NCBI GenBank assembly: GCA_045646385.1
Contig: JAZRKQ010000019.1
Span: forward strand, 1 to 51,667
Length of the DNA stretch: 51,667 bases
Origin: SIG455 sp045646385
GTDB lineage: Bacteria; Bacillota; Clostridia; UMGS1810
Direction of reading: 5' to 3'
Positions within the stretch are counted from its first letter, which is position 1, and every line of letters begins with the position of its first letter. Under the pieces are notes generated by a model, which was not told the origin of the DNA, ran no database searches, and saw only the letters and a list, made by a program, of their open reading frames with translations. This document shows, in pieces, positions 17,355 to 27,005 of this stretch. Both the position numbers and the translations under genes were made by a program.

Positions 17355-19241
17355 TTATTCAAGTTCAAACTGACCTGTATAGAGTTGAAAGTATTTGCCT
17401 TTTAAAGAAAGTAATTCTTCGTGATTTCCGCGTTCAATAATTTTGCCGCCTTCAAGCACTATAATGCAGTCGGAATTACGCACTGTTGAAAGTCTGTGTG
17501 CAATAACAAATACTGTTCTGCCTTCCATAAGTTTATCCATACCTTTTTCTATAAGCGATTCAGTTCGGGTATCAATTGAACTTGTGGCTTCGTCAAGTAT
17601 AAGAACAGGTGGGTCAGCAACGGCGGTACGGGCGATCGCTAAAAGTTGTCTTTGTCCCTGACTCAAATTTGCTCCGTCAGAAGTAAGCATGGTATTGTAT
17701 TTGTTTGGTAAGTGTTCTATAAACGAATGTGCATTCGCAAATTTTGCTGCAGCAATAACTTCTTCATCTGTAGCATCAAGTTTGCCGTAACGGATATTTT
17801 CCATTACTGTACCTGTAAACAAATGAGTATCCTGCAATACAACTGCCATAGAACTGCGTAAATCATCTTTTTTTATTTTCTGTATATTAATTCCGTCATA
17901 TCTGATTTTTCCATTCTCAACATCATAAAATCTGTTTATAAGATTTGTAATGGTGGTTTTTCCTGCACCGGTTGATCCGACAAAAGCAATTTTTTGTGAT
18001 GGATTCGCTACAAGTGATACATTTTTTAAAACTTCTTTCTCACCATCATAACTAAATGTTACATTTTCCAGTTCTACTTTACCTTTAACAGGAACATAAG
18101 TGATAGTTCCATCGCTGTGTTTCTGTTTCCAAGCCCAGCGGCCGGTATGTTCGTCTGTTTCAATAAATTCATCGGTATCTTTTTTTATGTTTACAAGAGT
18201 TACATATCCTTCGTCATTTTCTGCTTCTTGGTCTATTAAAGCAAATATCCTTTCAGCACCTGCCAGTGCCGCCAAGATAGAATTGAATTGCTGCGATATT
18301 TGAGTTATCGGTTGAGAAAAAGAACGGGTGTACTGTAAAAATGACGCTATAGAACCCACGTCCATAATTCCACGTATGACCAACAAAGAGCCTGCAGCAG
18401 CAGTAACAGCATAGTTGAAATATGACAGATTGCCCATAATAGGCATCATGACTGTTGCAAATATATTTGCAAGAGTAGCAGATTTTCTGAGTTCTTCGTT
18501 GATTTCGTCAAATTCATCTTTAATCTTTTTTTCTCGACAAAAGACTTTTATAACTTTTAGTCCTGTTATCATTTCTTCGGCATAACCGTTTACTTTTCCA
18601 ACGGCTGCCTGCTGTTTTTTGAAAAACATTGCACTACGTTTTCCAATAAATTTTATTATGATAAACATTATAATTAACATAACAATAATAAAAAGCGTAA
18701 GCAAAGGGCTTATTATCAGCATCATAATAAATGTACTTGTAACTGTTACAGTTGAAGAAATAAGATGCGTAAATCCGTTTGACATTGCTACACGTAAAGT
18801 GTCAATGTCGTTTGTATACAGACTCATCATATCTCCATGCAGATGCGTATCGTAATACTTTATCGGTAAATCCTGCATTTTGTTAAACAAGTCAGTTCTT
18901 ATGGAAAATAAAGTGTTGTTTGTGACTTTTGTCATTATATAACTGTAACTGTAGTTTGAAAGTGCACCGAATAAGTATATTGTTGCAGTAAATATCAATA
19001 TTTTTATAAAAGGTGTAAATAATTGTATTGATGGCTTTTTCCCGACTATAGGAATAATATAATCGTTTATAATCGGCTTTAGCATATAAGTTCCTGCAAC
19101 ACCTGCAGCAGAACTGATAAGGACAAGAATTGCCACTACAAAAAGCAATGCCTTGCTTTCAAACATATACCTGACAACACGCTTGAATGCAGATGCGGCA
19201 TCTTTTGGTTTTGCAAAACTTCTGTTACGCATTGGAGGCAT
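17355..19241 (-). CDS. ABC exporter subunit with canonical ATP site
   Basis: The roughly 628-residue half-exporter has a six-helix membrane domain and an ATPase domain. It has Walker A GSTGAGKTT, signature LSQGQ, Walker B LILDEATSSID with the catalytic Glu, and the switch His in IAHRL. With the adjacent gene it fits the heterodimeric TM287/288-BmrCD-LmrCD type that exports drugs or lipids. Here LSQGQ and the full Walker B mark the partner with the intact Walker site. The ATG at 19241 has AAGGAG 9 nt upstream. An in-frame start at 19301 would overlap the upstream gene by 77 bp without a clear ribosome binding site. The overlap with the upstream stop is 17 bp. Confidence 0.87.
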   Translation of the reverse strand: MPPMRNRSFAKPKDAASAFKRVVRYMFESKALLFVVAILVLISSAAGVAGTYMLKPIINDYIIPIVGKKPSIQLFTPFIKILIFTATIYLFGALSNYSYSYIMTKVTNNTLFSIRTDLFNKMQDLPIKYYDTHLHGDMMSLYTNDIDTLRVAMSNGFTHLISSTVTVTSTFIMMLIISPLLTLFIIVMLIIMFIIIKFIGKRSAMFFKKQQAAVGKVNGYAEEMITGLKVIKVFCREKKIKDEFDEINEELRKSATLANIFATVMMPIMGNLSYFNYAVTAAAGSLLVIRGIMDVGSIASFLQYTRSFSQPITQISQQFNSILAALAGAERIFALIDQEAENDEGYVTLVNIKKDTDEFIETDEHTGRWAWKQKHSDGTITYVPVKGKVELENVTFSYDGEKEVLKNVSLVANPSQKIAFVGSTGAGKTTITNLINRFYDVENGKIRYDGINIQKIKKDDLRSSMAVVLQDTHLFTGTVMENIRYGKLDATDEEVIAAAKFANAHSFIEHLPNKYNTMLTSDGANLSQGQRQLLAIARTAVADPPVLILDEATSSIDTRTESLIEKGMDKLMEGRTVFVIAHRLSTVRNSDCIIVLEGGKIIERGNHEELLSLKGKYFQLYTGQFELE

Positions 19242-20970
19242 ATTCATCAACTCCTTTCTGCTGTGCGTTGTATACGTCGCGGTAAATTTCGTTGTTTTCA
19301 AGCAGATATTTATGATTTCCTATATCAGATATTTTTCCGTCATCAATCACAATAATTTTATCTGCTTCACATATTGATGTAATTCTTTGAGCGATAATAA
19401 TTGTTGTTATGTCTTTTAAGTTTGTGGAAAAAGCATCACGTATTTTTGAATCGGTTGAGGTGTCTACTGCACTGGTGCTGTCGTCTAAAATTATAATTTT
19501 AGGTTTTTTAATAAGCGCTCTTGCAATGCAAAGTCTTTGCTTTTGTCCGCCTGATACATTGACTCCGCCCTGCCCTAAAAGAGTATCAAAGCCATTAGGA
19601 AACGACATTATAAAATCAAATGCCTGTGCGTCTTTGCAGGCTTTTATAATTTCTTCATCAGTTGCATTTTCGTTACCCCATTTAAGGTTATCTTTAATAG
19701 TTCCTGAAAACAGAACATTTTTCTGAAGAACCATAGAAACTGCATTCCTTAAGTTTTCCAACTTATATTCACGAACATCTTTTCCGCCAACATAAACAGT
19801 GCCGGAGGAGGTGTCATATAAACGGGGGATAAGTTGTACAAGTGTTGTTTTTGCAGAACCAGTTCCGCCAAGTATGCCTACAGTTTCGCCTGATTTAATA
19901 GAAAAATTGATGTTTTTGAGAGTATCAATCTCGCTGTTTTCATCATATTTAAAGCATACATTTTCAATCGAAATATCACCGTTGGTGACAGTTGTTTCTT
20001 CGGACACATTATAGTCTGTAATATCACATTCTTCTGATAATACTTCGTTAATTCTGTGAATAGACGCTTTTGAAGTTGTAAGCATTATAAATGCCATTGA
20101 AATCATCATAAGAGACATCAAAATCTGTGTGACGTATGATACAAAACCGATAAGTTCGCCGGTCTGCATTTGACCAACCACTATCATATTTCCGCCAAAC
20201 CATAAAATAGCAATAATACAACTGTACATTACAAGTTGCATAAGAGGATTAGAAAGTATAGTGATTTTTTCTGCCGCTATAGACGTATCTCTTAAACCTT
20301 CGTTTGCAACTTTGAACTTAAGTTTTTCATATTTATCACGAACAAATGCTTTTACTACTCGTATAGCGGTAAGATTTTCCTGAATGGTTGAATTGATAGT
20401 GTCGTACTTTTTCATCATTATGCCAAATTTAGGAAAAGAGTATACTGCAATCAAAGTCATTCCAACTGCCAGTATCGGTATAGCGGTAATAAACACAGTT
20501 ACAAGACTCGAATTAATTGTAAACGCCATATAAGTAGCACTAACAAGCATAACGGGTGAACGTACCATCATACGTATAATCATCATATATGCGTGTTGGG
20601 TATTGTTCACATCGGTTGTTATTCTTGTGATAAGTGATGCTGTGGAGAATTTGTCAACATTACTGAAAGAAAAACTTTGTAATTTATTAAAAATTCCTTT
20701 CCTGAGTTCTGCACCAAAACCCATAGAGGCAATTGAGGAACATATTGCTGAAATCCCTCCAAATAGTAATGATGCCAAAGCCATTAGCACCATCATTCCG
20801 CCGGTTTTCAAAATAAACAAGATATCAGAATTTTTAATTCCAATATCTACTATTTCTGACATTAACTTAGGTATTCGAATTTCAAGCAGCACCTCTAATG
20901 CAATGGTTAAAGGCCCTAAAACAGCAAATAGGGCATGTTTTTTTGCATATGGTGCAATCTTTTTAAGCAT
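19225..20970 (-). CDS. ABC exporter subunit with degenerate ATP site
   Basis: The 581-residue half-exporter has six membrane helices and an ATPase domain with Walker A GGTGSAKTT, signature VSGGQ and Walker B ILDDSTSAVD, where Asp replaces the catalytic Glu. IAQRI carries Gln in place of the switch His. These substitutions are the mark of the degenerate site in heterodimeric exporters, so it should pair with the product of the overlapping downstream gene. ATG at 20970 is preferred, with AAAGGTGG upstream; GTG at 20985 is the alternative and would add 5 residues. A near-consensus promoter lies at 21022-21050. The substrate is unknown. Confidence 0.87.
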   Translation of the reverse strand: MLKKIAPYAKKHALFAVLGPLTIALEVLLEIRIPKLMSEIVDIGIKNSDILFILKTGGMMVLMALASLLFGGISAICSSIASMGFGAELRKGIFNKLQSFSFSNVDKFSTASLITRITTDVNNTQHAYMMIIRMMVRSPVMLVSATYMAFTINSSLVTVFITAIPILAVGMTLIAVYSFPKFGIMMKKYDTINSTIQENLTAIRVVKAFVRDKYEKLKFKVANEGLRDTSIAAEKITILSNPLMQLVMYSCIIAILWFGGNMIVVGQMQTGELIGFVSYVTQILMSLMMISMAFIMLTTSKASIHRINEVLSEECDITDYNVSEETTVTNGDISIENVCFKYDENSEIDTLKNINFSIKSGETVGILGGTGSAKTTLVQLIPRLYDTSSGTVYVGGKDVREYKLENLRNAVSMVLQKNVLFSGTIKDNLKWGNENATDEEIIKACKDAQAFDFIMSFPNGFDTLLGQGGVNVSGGQKQRLCIARALIKKPKIIILDDSTSAVDTSTDSKIRDAFSTNLKDITTIIIAQRITSICEADKIIVIDDGKISDIGNHKYLLENNEIYRDVYNAQQKGVDEYASNA

Positions 20971-21021
20971 ATATCCAGACGCCACCTTTCTAAGCGATAT
21001 AACATTTAAATGTATTAAAAT

Positions 21022-21050
21022 ATTTTAACATTTGCTATTTTGCATGTCAA
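21022..21050 (-). promoter_or_regulatory. sigma-A promoter of the ABC exporter operon
   Basis: On the minus strand the perfect TTGACA (21050-21045) and TAAAAT (21027-21022) are separated by 17 bp. Confidence 0.75.
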
Positions 21051-21135
21051 TAATTTTCATAAAATTTCATGTTTAAAAGTTTTGTATCTGCGCAAACTGT
21101 TATCGGGCAAATCTTTTTTGAAGGAGATGGTTTTA

Positions 21136-21345
21136 ATGTTGGACAACACAGCACTTATTATTGTTATCATCGGTGCATTAAACTGGTTGTGTATAGGATT
21201 ATTCGGGTTTGATGTTGTTGCCGCACTTTTTGGTGGTCAGGGAGCACTCTTATCAAGAATAGTTTACACACTGGTTGGTATTGCCGGTATTTGGAGTATT
21301 ACACTTTTATTTAAGGATAAGACTCCTGTAAGAAATAATCATTAA
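21136..21345 (+). CDS. DUF378 family small membrane protein
   Basis: The 69-residue product has two membrane helices and the family pattern: ALNWLCIGLFGFDVV in the first and IVYTLVGIAGIW in the second. The function of DUF378 (YuzA) is unknown. The ATG at 21136 is 9 nt after GAAGGAG; an ATG at 21127 overlaps that site and is unlikely. It is monocistronic, divergent from the ABC exporter operon, with its own strong terminator. Confidence 0.85.
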   Translation: MLDNTALIIVIIGALNWLCIGLFGFDVVAALFGGQGALLSRIVYTLVGIAGIWSITLLFKDKTPVRNNH

Positions 21346-21380
21346 TCAAAAAGGTGCGGTATAACCGCACCTTTTTGATT
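21344..21380 (+). terminator. intrinsic terminator
   Basis: AATCAAAAAGGTGCGGT and ACCGCACCTTTTTGATT form a perfect 17-bp stem with a 3-nt loop; it overlaps the end of the DUF378 gene. Confidence 0.85.
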
Positions 21381-21416
21381 AACTGAGATATACGGCACAA
21401 GTTTGTCTTGTTTTTC

Positions 21417-21445
21417 TTGACTTTTATATGTAAACATAATATAAT
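21417..21445 (+). promoter_or_regulatory. sigma-A promoter upstream of the hemolysin III gene
   Basis: TTGACT (21417-21422) and a perfect TATAAT (21440-21445) are 17 bp apart. Start predicted near 21452; the ribosome binding site follows at 21460. It may drive the genes through tsaB. Confidence 0.8.
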
Positions 21446-21472
21446 TAAAATAATGGATTGGAGGCATCTTTA

Positions 21473-22147
21473 ATGAATCGCACAAAATTAAATAACAGAA
21501 TTTTACCTCCTTATACAAGAGGAGAAGAAATTATGAATATGGTTACGCACATAGTGGGTGGGGCTGTTGGAATTGTAGCTTTAGTACTGTGTGTTGTAAA
21601 GGCTGCGCTTCATAGCGGTGCATATGCAGTAGTAAGCAGCAGTATATTCGGCTTTACAATGATACTTCTTTATACAATGTCAAGCATATATCATGGATTA
21701 AAACCCGAACTTAAAGCGAAACTTGTATTTCAGGTTATAGACCATTGCTCGATTTTTTTGCTTATTGCCGGTACTTATACACCTATCGCTTTATGTGCTA
21801 TTAGAGCAAGCAACTCAGCTCTTGGATGGGTGATTTTTGGTGTAATATGGGGAATGACTGTTATCGGAATAACACTCAACTCAATTGATTTAGATGCTTT
21901 TTCGAAAGTTTCTATGGCGGGGTATATTATAATGGGTTGGTGTGTAATTTTTACTATCAAGCAGGTTTATCAGGCAATAGGTATAGGCGGAATGGTATTT
22001 CTTGTATCCGGCGGAATTGTCTATACTATAGGTGCTTTATTATATCATATTGGAAAAACGAAAAAATATATTCATAGTGTTTTTCATATTTTTACTGTTA
22101 TAGCAAGTTTACTTCACTTTTTCTGCATATACTTTTACGTTGTATAA
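21473..22147 (+). CDS. hemolysin III family membrane protein
   Basis: The 224-residue product has seven membrane helices and the HlyIII/PAQR pattern: YTRGEEIMNMVTHIVGG at the N-terminus, SSIYHGL, DHCSIFLLIAGTYTP and a C-terminal HSVFHIFTVIASLLHF, whose His residues probably bind zinc. The role in bacteria is uncertain despite the name. The ATG at 21473 is 8 nt after GGAGG. A second in-frame ATG at 21533 also has AGAGGAG, but would remove the conserved YTRGEEI segment. Confidence 0.88.
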   Translation: MNRTKLNNRILPPYTRGEEIMNMVTHIVGGAVGIVALVLCVVKAALHSGAYAVVSSSIFGFTMILLYTMSSIYHGLKPELKAKLVFQVIDHCSIFLLIAGTYTPIALCAIRASNSALGWVIFGVIWGMTVIGITLNSIDLDAFSKVSMAGYIIMGWCVIFTIKQVYQAIGIGGMVFLVSGGIVYTIGALLYHIGKTKKYIHSVFHIFTVIASLLHFFCIYFYVV

Positions 22148-22180
22148 ATTAACATTTACTATTTACGGAGGTTTTGAATT

Positions 22181-23680
22181 ATGAATTATCAAAGTACCAG
22201 AGGCGGAATTTCTAATGTAACCGCATCGTATGCTATTAAAAACGGAATTGCGTCTGACGGTGGTTTATTTGTTCCTATGAACAACATCAATCTCAGTGTC
22301 AGCGAAATAGAAAGATTATCAACTCTTTCATATACAGACTTGGCTGCAGAAGTTTTGGGTATGTATTTAACAGATTATTCACCGGAGGAACTCCTTGAAT
22401 GTACAAACGGTGCATATACTAAAGAAAAATTCGAAACAGACTCAATTGCTCCTGTATATAAACTTAATGAAAGTACATATATTTTGGAATTATGGCACGG
22501 ACCAACTTGTGCATTTAAAGACATGGCACTTCAGATACTTCCTCATCTTCTTACAAGAGCAATTAAAAAAACTGGAGAAGATAAAGAAGTTGTGATTTTA
22601 GTTGCTACATCTGGTGATACCGGAAAAGCCGCTTTGGAAGGTTTTAAAAATGTGCCGGGCACACGTATTCAGGTTTTTTATCCCGTTAACGGTGTATCGG
22701 AAATACAAAAATTACAGATGACAACTCAGGAAGGAAATAACGTTGATGTTGTTGCTGTAAAAGGTAATTTTGATGATGCACAGACAGGTGTTAAGAAAAT
22801 ATTTACCGATAAAGCGTTTGCTGATGAAATTGCCGAAAAAGGATTTGCTTTTTCTTCTGCTAACTCTATCAACTGGGGAAGACTTGCACCTCAGATTGTA
22901 TATTATTTTGCAGCATACTGCGATTTGCTCAGAAACGGCGAAATCAATGCAGGTGATAAAATTAATATTTGTGTTCCAACAGGTAACTTTGGTAACATTC
23001 TGGCAGCATATTACGCTAAATGTATGGGCTTGCCGGTAGGCAAACTTATTTGTGCTTCTAATATCAACAACGTACTTACTGATTTTATTAACACCGGTGT
23101 TTACGACAGAAACCGTGATTTTGAAACAACAGTATCTCCCTCTATGGATATATTGATTTCCAGTAATTTAGAAAGATTTCTTTTCCATGCAACAGACGGC
23201 GATACCGAATTGGTTTCTGAATATATGAAAAAACTTTCAGAAGATGGTCGCTACGAAGTTAACGATAAACTTAAATCAATAATCAAAGATAATTTCTATG
23301 CATGCTGTTGTGATGATGATACCACAATAGAAACAATTAAAAATACTCATGACAAATTTGATTATATTGTAGATACTCATACTGCGGTTGGTGTTTATGC
23401 ATATAATCGTTATGTTGAAGAAACGGGCGATACAACAAAAACAGTTATTGCCTCTACTGCAAATCCGTTTAAATTCAATAACAGTGTTCTTTCTGCTTTA
23501 GTCAGCAAAAAAGAACTAGAAGGTAAAGATGAATTCCAGTTATTACAGATGCTTTCAGATGAAGGCAACATCAGAATTCCAAAATCTTTAAAAGAACTCA
23601 AAAATAAATTTGTAAGATTTAATACTGTATGTGAACGTGATAATTTAAAAGAGGAAACAAGTAGATTCTTAAACATTTAA
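22181..23680 (+). CDS. thrC: threonine synthase
   Basis: ThrC converts O-phosphohomoserine to threonine with PLP. The 499-residue product has Lys113 in AFKDMALQ as the PLP lysine, the ATSGDTGKAALEG phosphate loop and the PTGNFGNILAAYYA motif. The length fits the long (yeast/E. coli-like) class. A GGAGG site precedes the ATG, 33 bp after the hemolysin III gene. No T-box leader is present in that short gap. Confidence 0.95.
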   Translation: MNYQSTRGGISNVTASYAIKNGIASDGGLFVPMNNINLSVSEIERLSTLSYTDLAAEVLGMYLTDYSPEELLECTNGAYTKEKFETDSIAPVYKLNESTYILELWHGPTCAFKDMALQILPHLLTRAIKKTGEDKEVVILVATSGDTGKAALEGFKNVPGTRIQVFYPVNGVSEIQKLQMTTQEGNNVDVVAVKGNFDDAQTGVKKIFTDKAFADEIAEKGFAFSSANSINWGRLAPQIVYYFAAYCDLLRNGEINAGDKINICVPTGNFGNILAAYYAKCMGLPVGKLICASNINNVLTDFINTGVYDRNRDFETTVSPSMDILISSNLERFLFHATDGDTELVSEYMKKLSEDGRYEVNDKLKSIIKDNFYACCCDDDTTIETIKNTHDKFDYIVDTHTAVGVYAYNRYVEETGDTTKTVIASTANPFKFNNSVLSALVSKKELEGKDEFQLLQMLSDEGNIRIPKSLKELKNKFVRFNTVCERDNLKEETSRFLNI

Positions 23681-23703
23681 ATTTTTGTTTTAATGGAGGG
23701 CTT

Positions 23704-24390
23704 ATGAGTAAATCCCGTGTTAAAACCACCGCTGTAATCGTTGCCGGAGGAGTTGGCAACAGAATGAATTCTGATATACCGAAACAATTTATCGATGTCC
23801 TTGGAAAACCTATAATCGCTTATACTATTAATGTACTTTCCAATTGCACAGATATTGACGAAATCATAATTGTTACATTATCTGAATATCTCGTTTTTTG
23901 TAAAGATGTTATTGAACATTTTGGATTTTCAAAAGTTACTAAAATTGTAAGCGGAGGTAGTACTAGGCAGGAGTCTGTTTACAATGGATTAAAAGAAATC
24001 GGTGATGATACGGATATCGTGGTTATACACGATGGTGCCCGACCAATGATAGATGCAGAAACAGTTACGCTGTGTATAAACTCTGCTATTGAATACGGTT
24101 GCTCTGCAACGGGAGTTAAAATGAAAGATACCATTAAAGTTGTTAGCAACGACGGTTTTATTGAATATACAGCAGATCGCGAAAAACTTTGGCAGGTACA
24201 GACACCCCAGGTTTTTAAAAAAGAAATTATCTGTGCTCTTCATAACGAAGCAGATAAATATGCAACTGATGATTGCTCTCTGGCGGAAAAAGCAGGGTAT
24301 AAAGTTAAAATGGTTGAGGGTAAATACGAGAATATAAAAATTACTACTCCTCAGGATATTTACATTATGAAAGGCTTGCTTGGTGAGTAA
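23704..24390 (+). CDS. ispD: 2-C-methyl-D-erythritol 4-phosphate cytidylyltransferase
   Basis: IspD joins MEP to CTP in the MEP pathway. The 228-residue product has the nucleotide-binding VAGGVGNRM motif, PKQF, HDGARPM and the TPQVFKK region with the DDCSL segment. The stop is 1 bp before the ispF ATG, the usual ispD-ispF pairing. Confidence 0.95.
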   Translation: MSKSRVKTTAVIVAGGVGNRMNSDIPKQFIDVLGKPIIAYTINVLSNCTDIDEIIIVTLSEYLVFCKDVIEHFGFSKVTKIVSGGSTRQESVYNGLKEIGDDTDIVVIHDGARPMIDAETVTLCINSAIEYGCSATGVKMKDTIKVVSNDGFIEYTADREKLWQVQTPQVFKKEIICALHNEADKYATDDCSLAEKAGYKVKMVEGKYENIKITTPQDIYIMKGLLGE

Positions 24391-24391
24391 A

Positions 24392-24859
24392 ATGAGAATT
24401 GGAATAGGGTATGACGTTCATCGGTTTGTACCTGACCGTGATTTGATAATCGGCGGTGTTAAAATTGATTTTGAATATGGATTGTTAGGTCATTCTGATG
24501 CTGATGTGTTACTGCATGCTATAATGGATGCGCTTTTAGGTGCTGCAGCACTTGGCGATATAGGAAAACACTTCCCCGATACCGATGAAAAATATAAGGG
24601 GATATCAAGTGTTGAACTTTTATCACACGTTGGTAAACTAATTGAAAATAACGGGTACACTATAGGAAATATCGATTCAATTATTGTTGCTCAGGCACCA
24701 AAAATGGCACCTCATATTAACAAAATGAGAGAAATTATTTCTCAAACGCTCAATATTTCTATAGACAACATAAGTGTAAAAGCAACTACTACTGAAAAAC
24801 TTGGATTTGAAGGCAGAGAAGAAGGAATATCTGCTAAAGCAATTTGTATTTTGAATTAA
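24392..24859 (+). CDS. ispF: 2-C-methyl-D-erythritol 2,4-cyclodiphosphate synthase
   Basis: IspF makes the cyclic diphosphate intermediate of the MEP pathway. The 155-residue product has the zinc-binding GYDVHR motif, GHSDADVLLHAIMDALLGA, the DIGKHFPDTD region and the C-terminal TTTEKLGFEGREEGI. The ATG at 24392 directly follows the ispD stop, with GGTGAG upstream. Confidence 0.96.
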   Translation: MRIGIGYDVHRFVPDRDLIIGGVKIDFEYGLLGHSDADVLLHAIMDALLGAAALGDIGKHFPDTDEKYKGISSVELLSHVGKLIENNGYTIGNIDSIIVAQAPKMAPHINKMREIISQTLNISIDNISVKATTTEKLGFEGREEGISAKAICILN

Positions 24860-24888
24860 ATAATATAATGATGTTGGGGGACAAAATT

Positions 24889-26559
24889 ATGAAAACGGAC
24901 ATTGAAATTGCTCAGGAAGCGAAAATGCTTCATATTGGACAAGTTGCAGAAAAACTTGGTCTTAACGAAGATGATATCGAATATTACGGTAAGTACAAAG
25001 CAAAAATATCTGCAGACACATACGAAAAGTTCAAAAATAATAAAGATGGTAAACTTGTTCTTGTAACTGCTATAAATCCCACACCGGCAGGTGAGGGTAA
25101 AACCACAATAACGGTTGGTCTTGGACAAGCAATGAATAAAATCGGTAAAAACTGTGCTATAGCACTTCGTGAACCTTCGCTCGGCCCTGTAATGGGAGTA
25201 AAAGGCGGCGCTGCAGGCGGAGGATATGCACAGGTAGTACCAATGGAGGATATTAATCTTCATTTTACCGGTGATATGCATGCTATAACTGCCGCACATA
25301 ATTTACTTGCCGCTCTTTTGGATAACCATATAAAACAAGGAAACGCTTTAAATATTGATACAACAAAAATAGTGTTCAAACGTGTTATGGATATGAACGA
25401 CAGAGCATTAAGAAATATTGTTGTAGGGCTTGGTGGCAAAATCAACGGAGTACCGCGTGAAGATGGGTTTATGATCACTGTTGCTTCGGAGGTAATGGCA
25501 GTTTTATGTCTTGCTAACGACTTACAGGATTTAAAAAATCGTCTTGGTAAGATAATTGTTGCTTATAATATGGACGGCGAGCCTGTAACTGCAGCTGATT
25601 TAAAAGCAGATGGTGCTATGACACTTCTTATGAAAGATGCTGTTAAACCTAATCTTGTACAGACTTTGGAAAACACCCCATGCTTTATGCACGGTGGTCC
25701 TTTTGCTAATATTGCACACGGATGTAATAGTGTTATGGCTACTAAACTTGCACTTAAACTCAGTGATTATGTAATTACTGAAGCCGGTTTTGGTGCTGAT
25801 CTGGGTGCTGAGAAGTTTCTTGATATTAAATGTGATGCCGCTGGTTTTTCCCCTGATGCAGTTGTTATTGTTGCCACAATACGCGCTCTTAAATATAATG
25901 GTGGTGTTGCAAAAGCAGATTTACAGACTGAAAATGTCGATGCTCTTAAAAAAGGCATTGTAAACCTTGGTAAGCATATCGAAAACATTAAAAAATTTGG
26001 TGTTCCGGTAATTGTTGCTATCAACTCATTCTTTACGGATACTCAGGCTGAAACGGATTTTGTAAAAGAGTATTGTGCCGAAATGGATGTTGATGTTGCT
26101 TTGGCTGAAGTGTTTGGTAAAGGCGGAGATGGCGGCGTTGAACTAGCTGAAAAACTTTGTGCACTTTTAGACAGTTCTGAGAAAAACTTTACAAGAATGT
26201 ATAGCAACGATATGCCTATAAAAGATAAAATCAACGCAATTGTAACTAAAATTTATGGTGGCTCTGCCGTTGCATATACACCCGCAGCTGAAAAGAAAAT
26301 CAAACAGATTGAAGATATGGGGTTGGATAAAGTTCCGGTTTGTATTGCAAAAACACAGTATTCTCTCTCTGATAACCCGGCATTGCTTGGCAGACCGGAA
26401 GGATTTACAGTTACTGTGCGTGATGTAAATATATCAAATGGCGCAGGATTTGTTGTAGTATTAACAGGTGATATTATGACTATGCCCGGTTTGCCTAAAG
26501 TTCCTGCCGCTAATAATATTGATATTGACGAAAACGGAAAAATCGTAGGCTTGTTCTGA
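24889..26559 (+). CDS. fhs: formate-tetrahydrofolate ligase
   Basis: Fhs makes 10-formyl-THF from formate, THF and ATP, feeding purine, fMet and one-carbon pathways. The 556-residue product has the family length and the P-loop PTPAGEGKTT at about 64-73, followed by LREPSLGPVMGVKGGAAGGG. The ATG at 24889 follows GGGGG by 8 nt. Its 10-formyl-THF product is used by Fmt, encoded at 37110. Confidence 0.96.
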   Translation: MKTDIEIAQEAKMLHIGQVAEKLGLNEDDIEYYGKYKAKISADTYEKFKNNKDGKLVLVTAINPTPAGEGKTTITVGLGQAMNKIGKNCAIALREPSLGPVMGVKGGAAGGGYAQVVPMEDINLHFTGDMHAITAAHNLLAALLDNHIKQGNALNIDTTKIVFKRVMDMNDRALRNIVVGLGGKINGVPREDGFMITVASEVMAVLCLANDLQDLKNRLGKIIVAYNMDGEPVTAADLKADGAMTLLMKDAVKPNLVQTLENTPCFMHGGPFANIAHGCNSVMATKLALKLSDYVITEAGFGADLGAEKFLDIKCDAAGFSPDAVVIVATIRALKYNGGVAKADLQTENVDALKKGIVNLGKHIENIKKFGVPVIVAINSFFTDTQAETDFVKEYCAEMDVDVALAEVFGKGGDGGVELAEKLCALLDSSEKNFTRMYSNDMPIKDKINAIVTKIYGGSAVAYTPAAEKKIKQIEDMGLDKVPVCIAKTQYSLSDNPALLGRPEGFTVTVRDVNISNGAGFVVVLTGDIMTMPGLPKVPAANNIDIDENGKIVGLF

Positions 26560-26573
26560 TACGAGGTGTTTTA

Positions 26574-27005
26574 ATGGAATTTATCAGCAATTGTGTAGAA
26601 GATACTTATAAAATTGCCTTTGAGTTTTCAAAAAACTTAAAAAAAGGAGATATACTTGCTTTAAAAGGTGATCTTGGCGTTGGCAAAACTGCCTTTACTT
26701 CCGGCATTGTAAAAGGTGTGGGCGGTAACGATTGTGTATCAAGCCCAACATTTACTATTGTTAATGAGTATTTGAAAGGTAATATTCCCGTCTATCACTT
26801 TGACTTATACAGATTAAGCGACGAAGATGACCTGTATGATATTGGTATTGATGAGTATCTTTATGGTAATGGCATTTGTATTTTTGAGTGGCCGGAAATT
26901 GTTGAAAATTTGGCAGAAAATTATTACACCATCGAAATACTAAAAGATTTATCTGTATCTGAAGATTACAGAAAAATTATTATTACAGAAAAAGGTAGTT
27001 TGTAA
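26574..27005 (+). CDS. tsaE: tRNA t6A37 biosynthesis ATPase
   Basis: TsaE is the ATPase of the TsaBDE complex that puts threonylcarbamoyl on A37 of ANN-reading tRNAs. The 143-residue product has Walker A GDLGVGKT at 32-39, SPTFTIVNEY, HFDLYRL and IFEWPE. The stop shares a base with the tsaB start, so the two are translationally coupled. Confidence 0.94.
   Translation: MEFISNCVEDTYKIAFEFSKNLKKGDILALKGDLGVGKTAFTSGIVKGVGGNDCVSSPTFTIVNEYLKGNIPVYHFDLYRLSDEDDLYDIGIDEYLYGNGICIFEWPEIVENLAENYYTIEILKDLSVSEDYRKIIITEKGSL

Noticed and set aside
21518..21535. Internal start of the hemolysin III gene at 21533
   Set aside because: A ribosome binding site is present, but starting here removes the conserved YTRGEEI segment; the start at 21473 also has a good site.
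22148..22180. T-box leader before thrC
   Set aside because: The gap is 33 bp and holds only a ribosome binding site.
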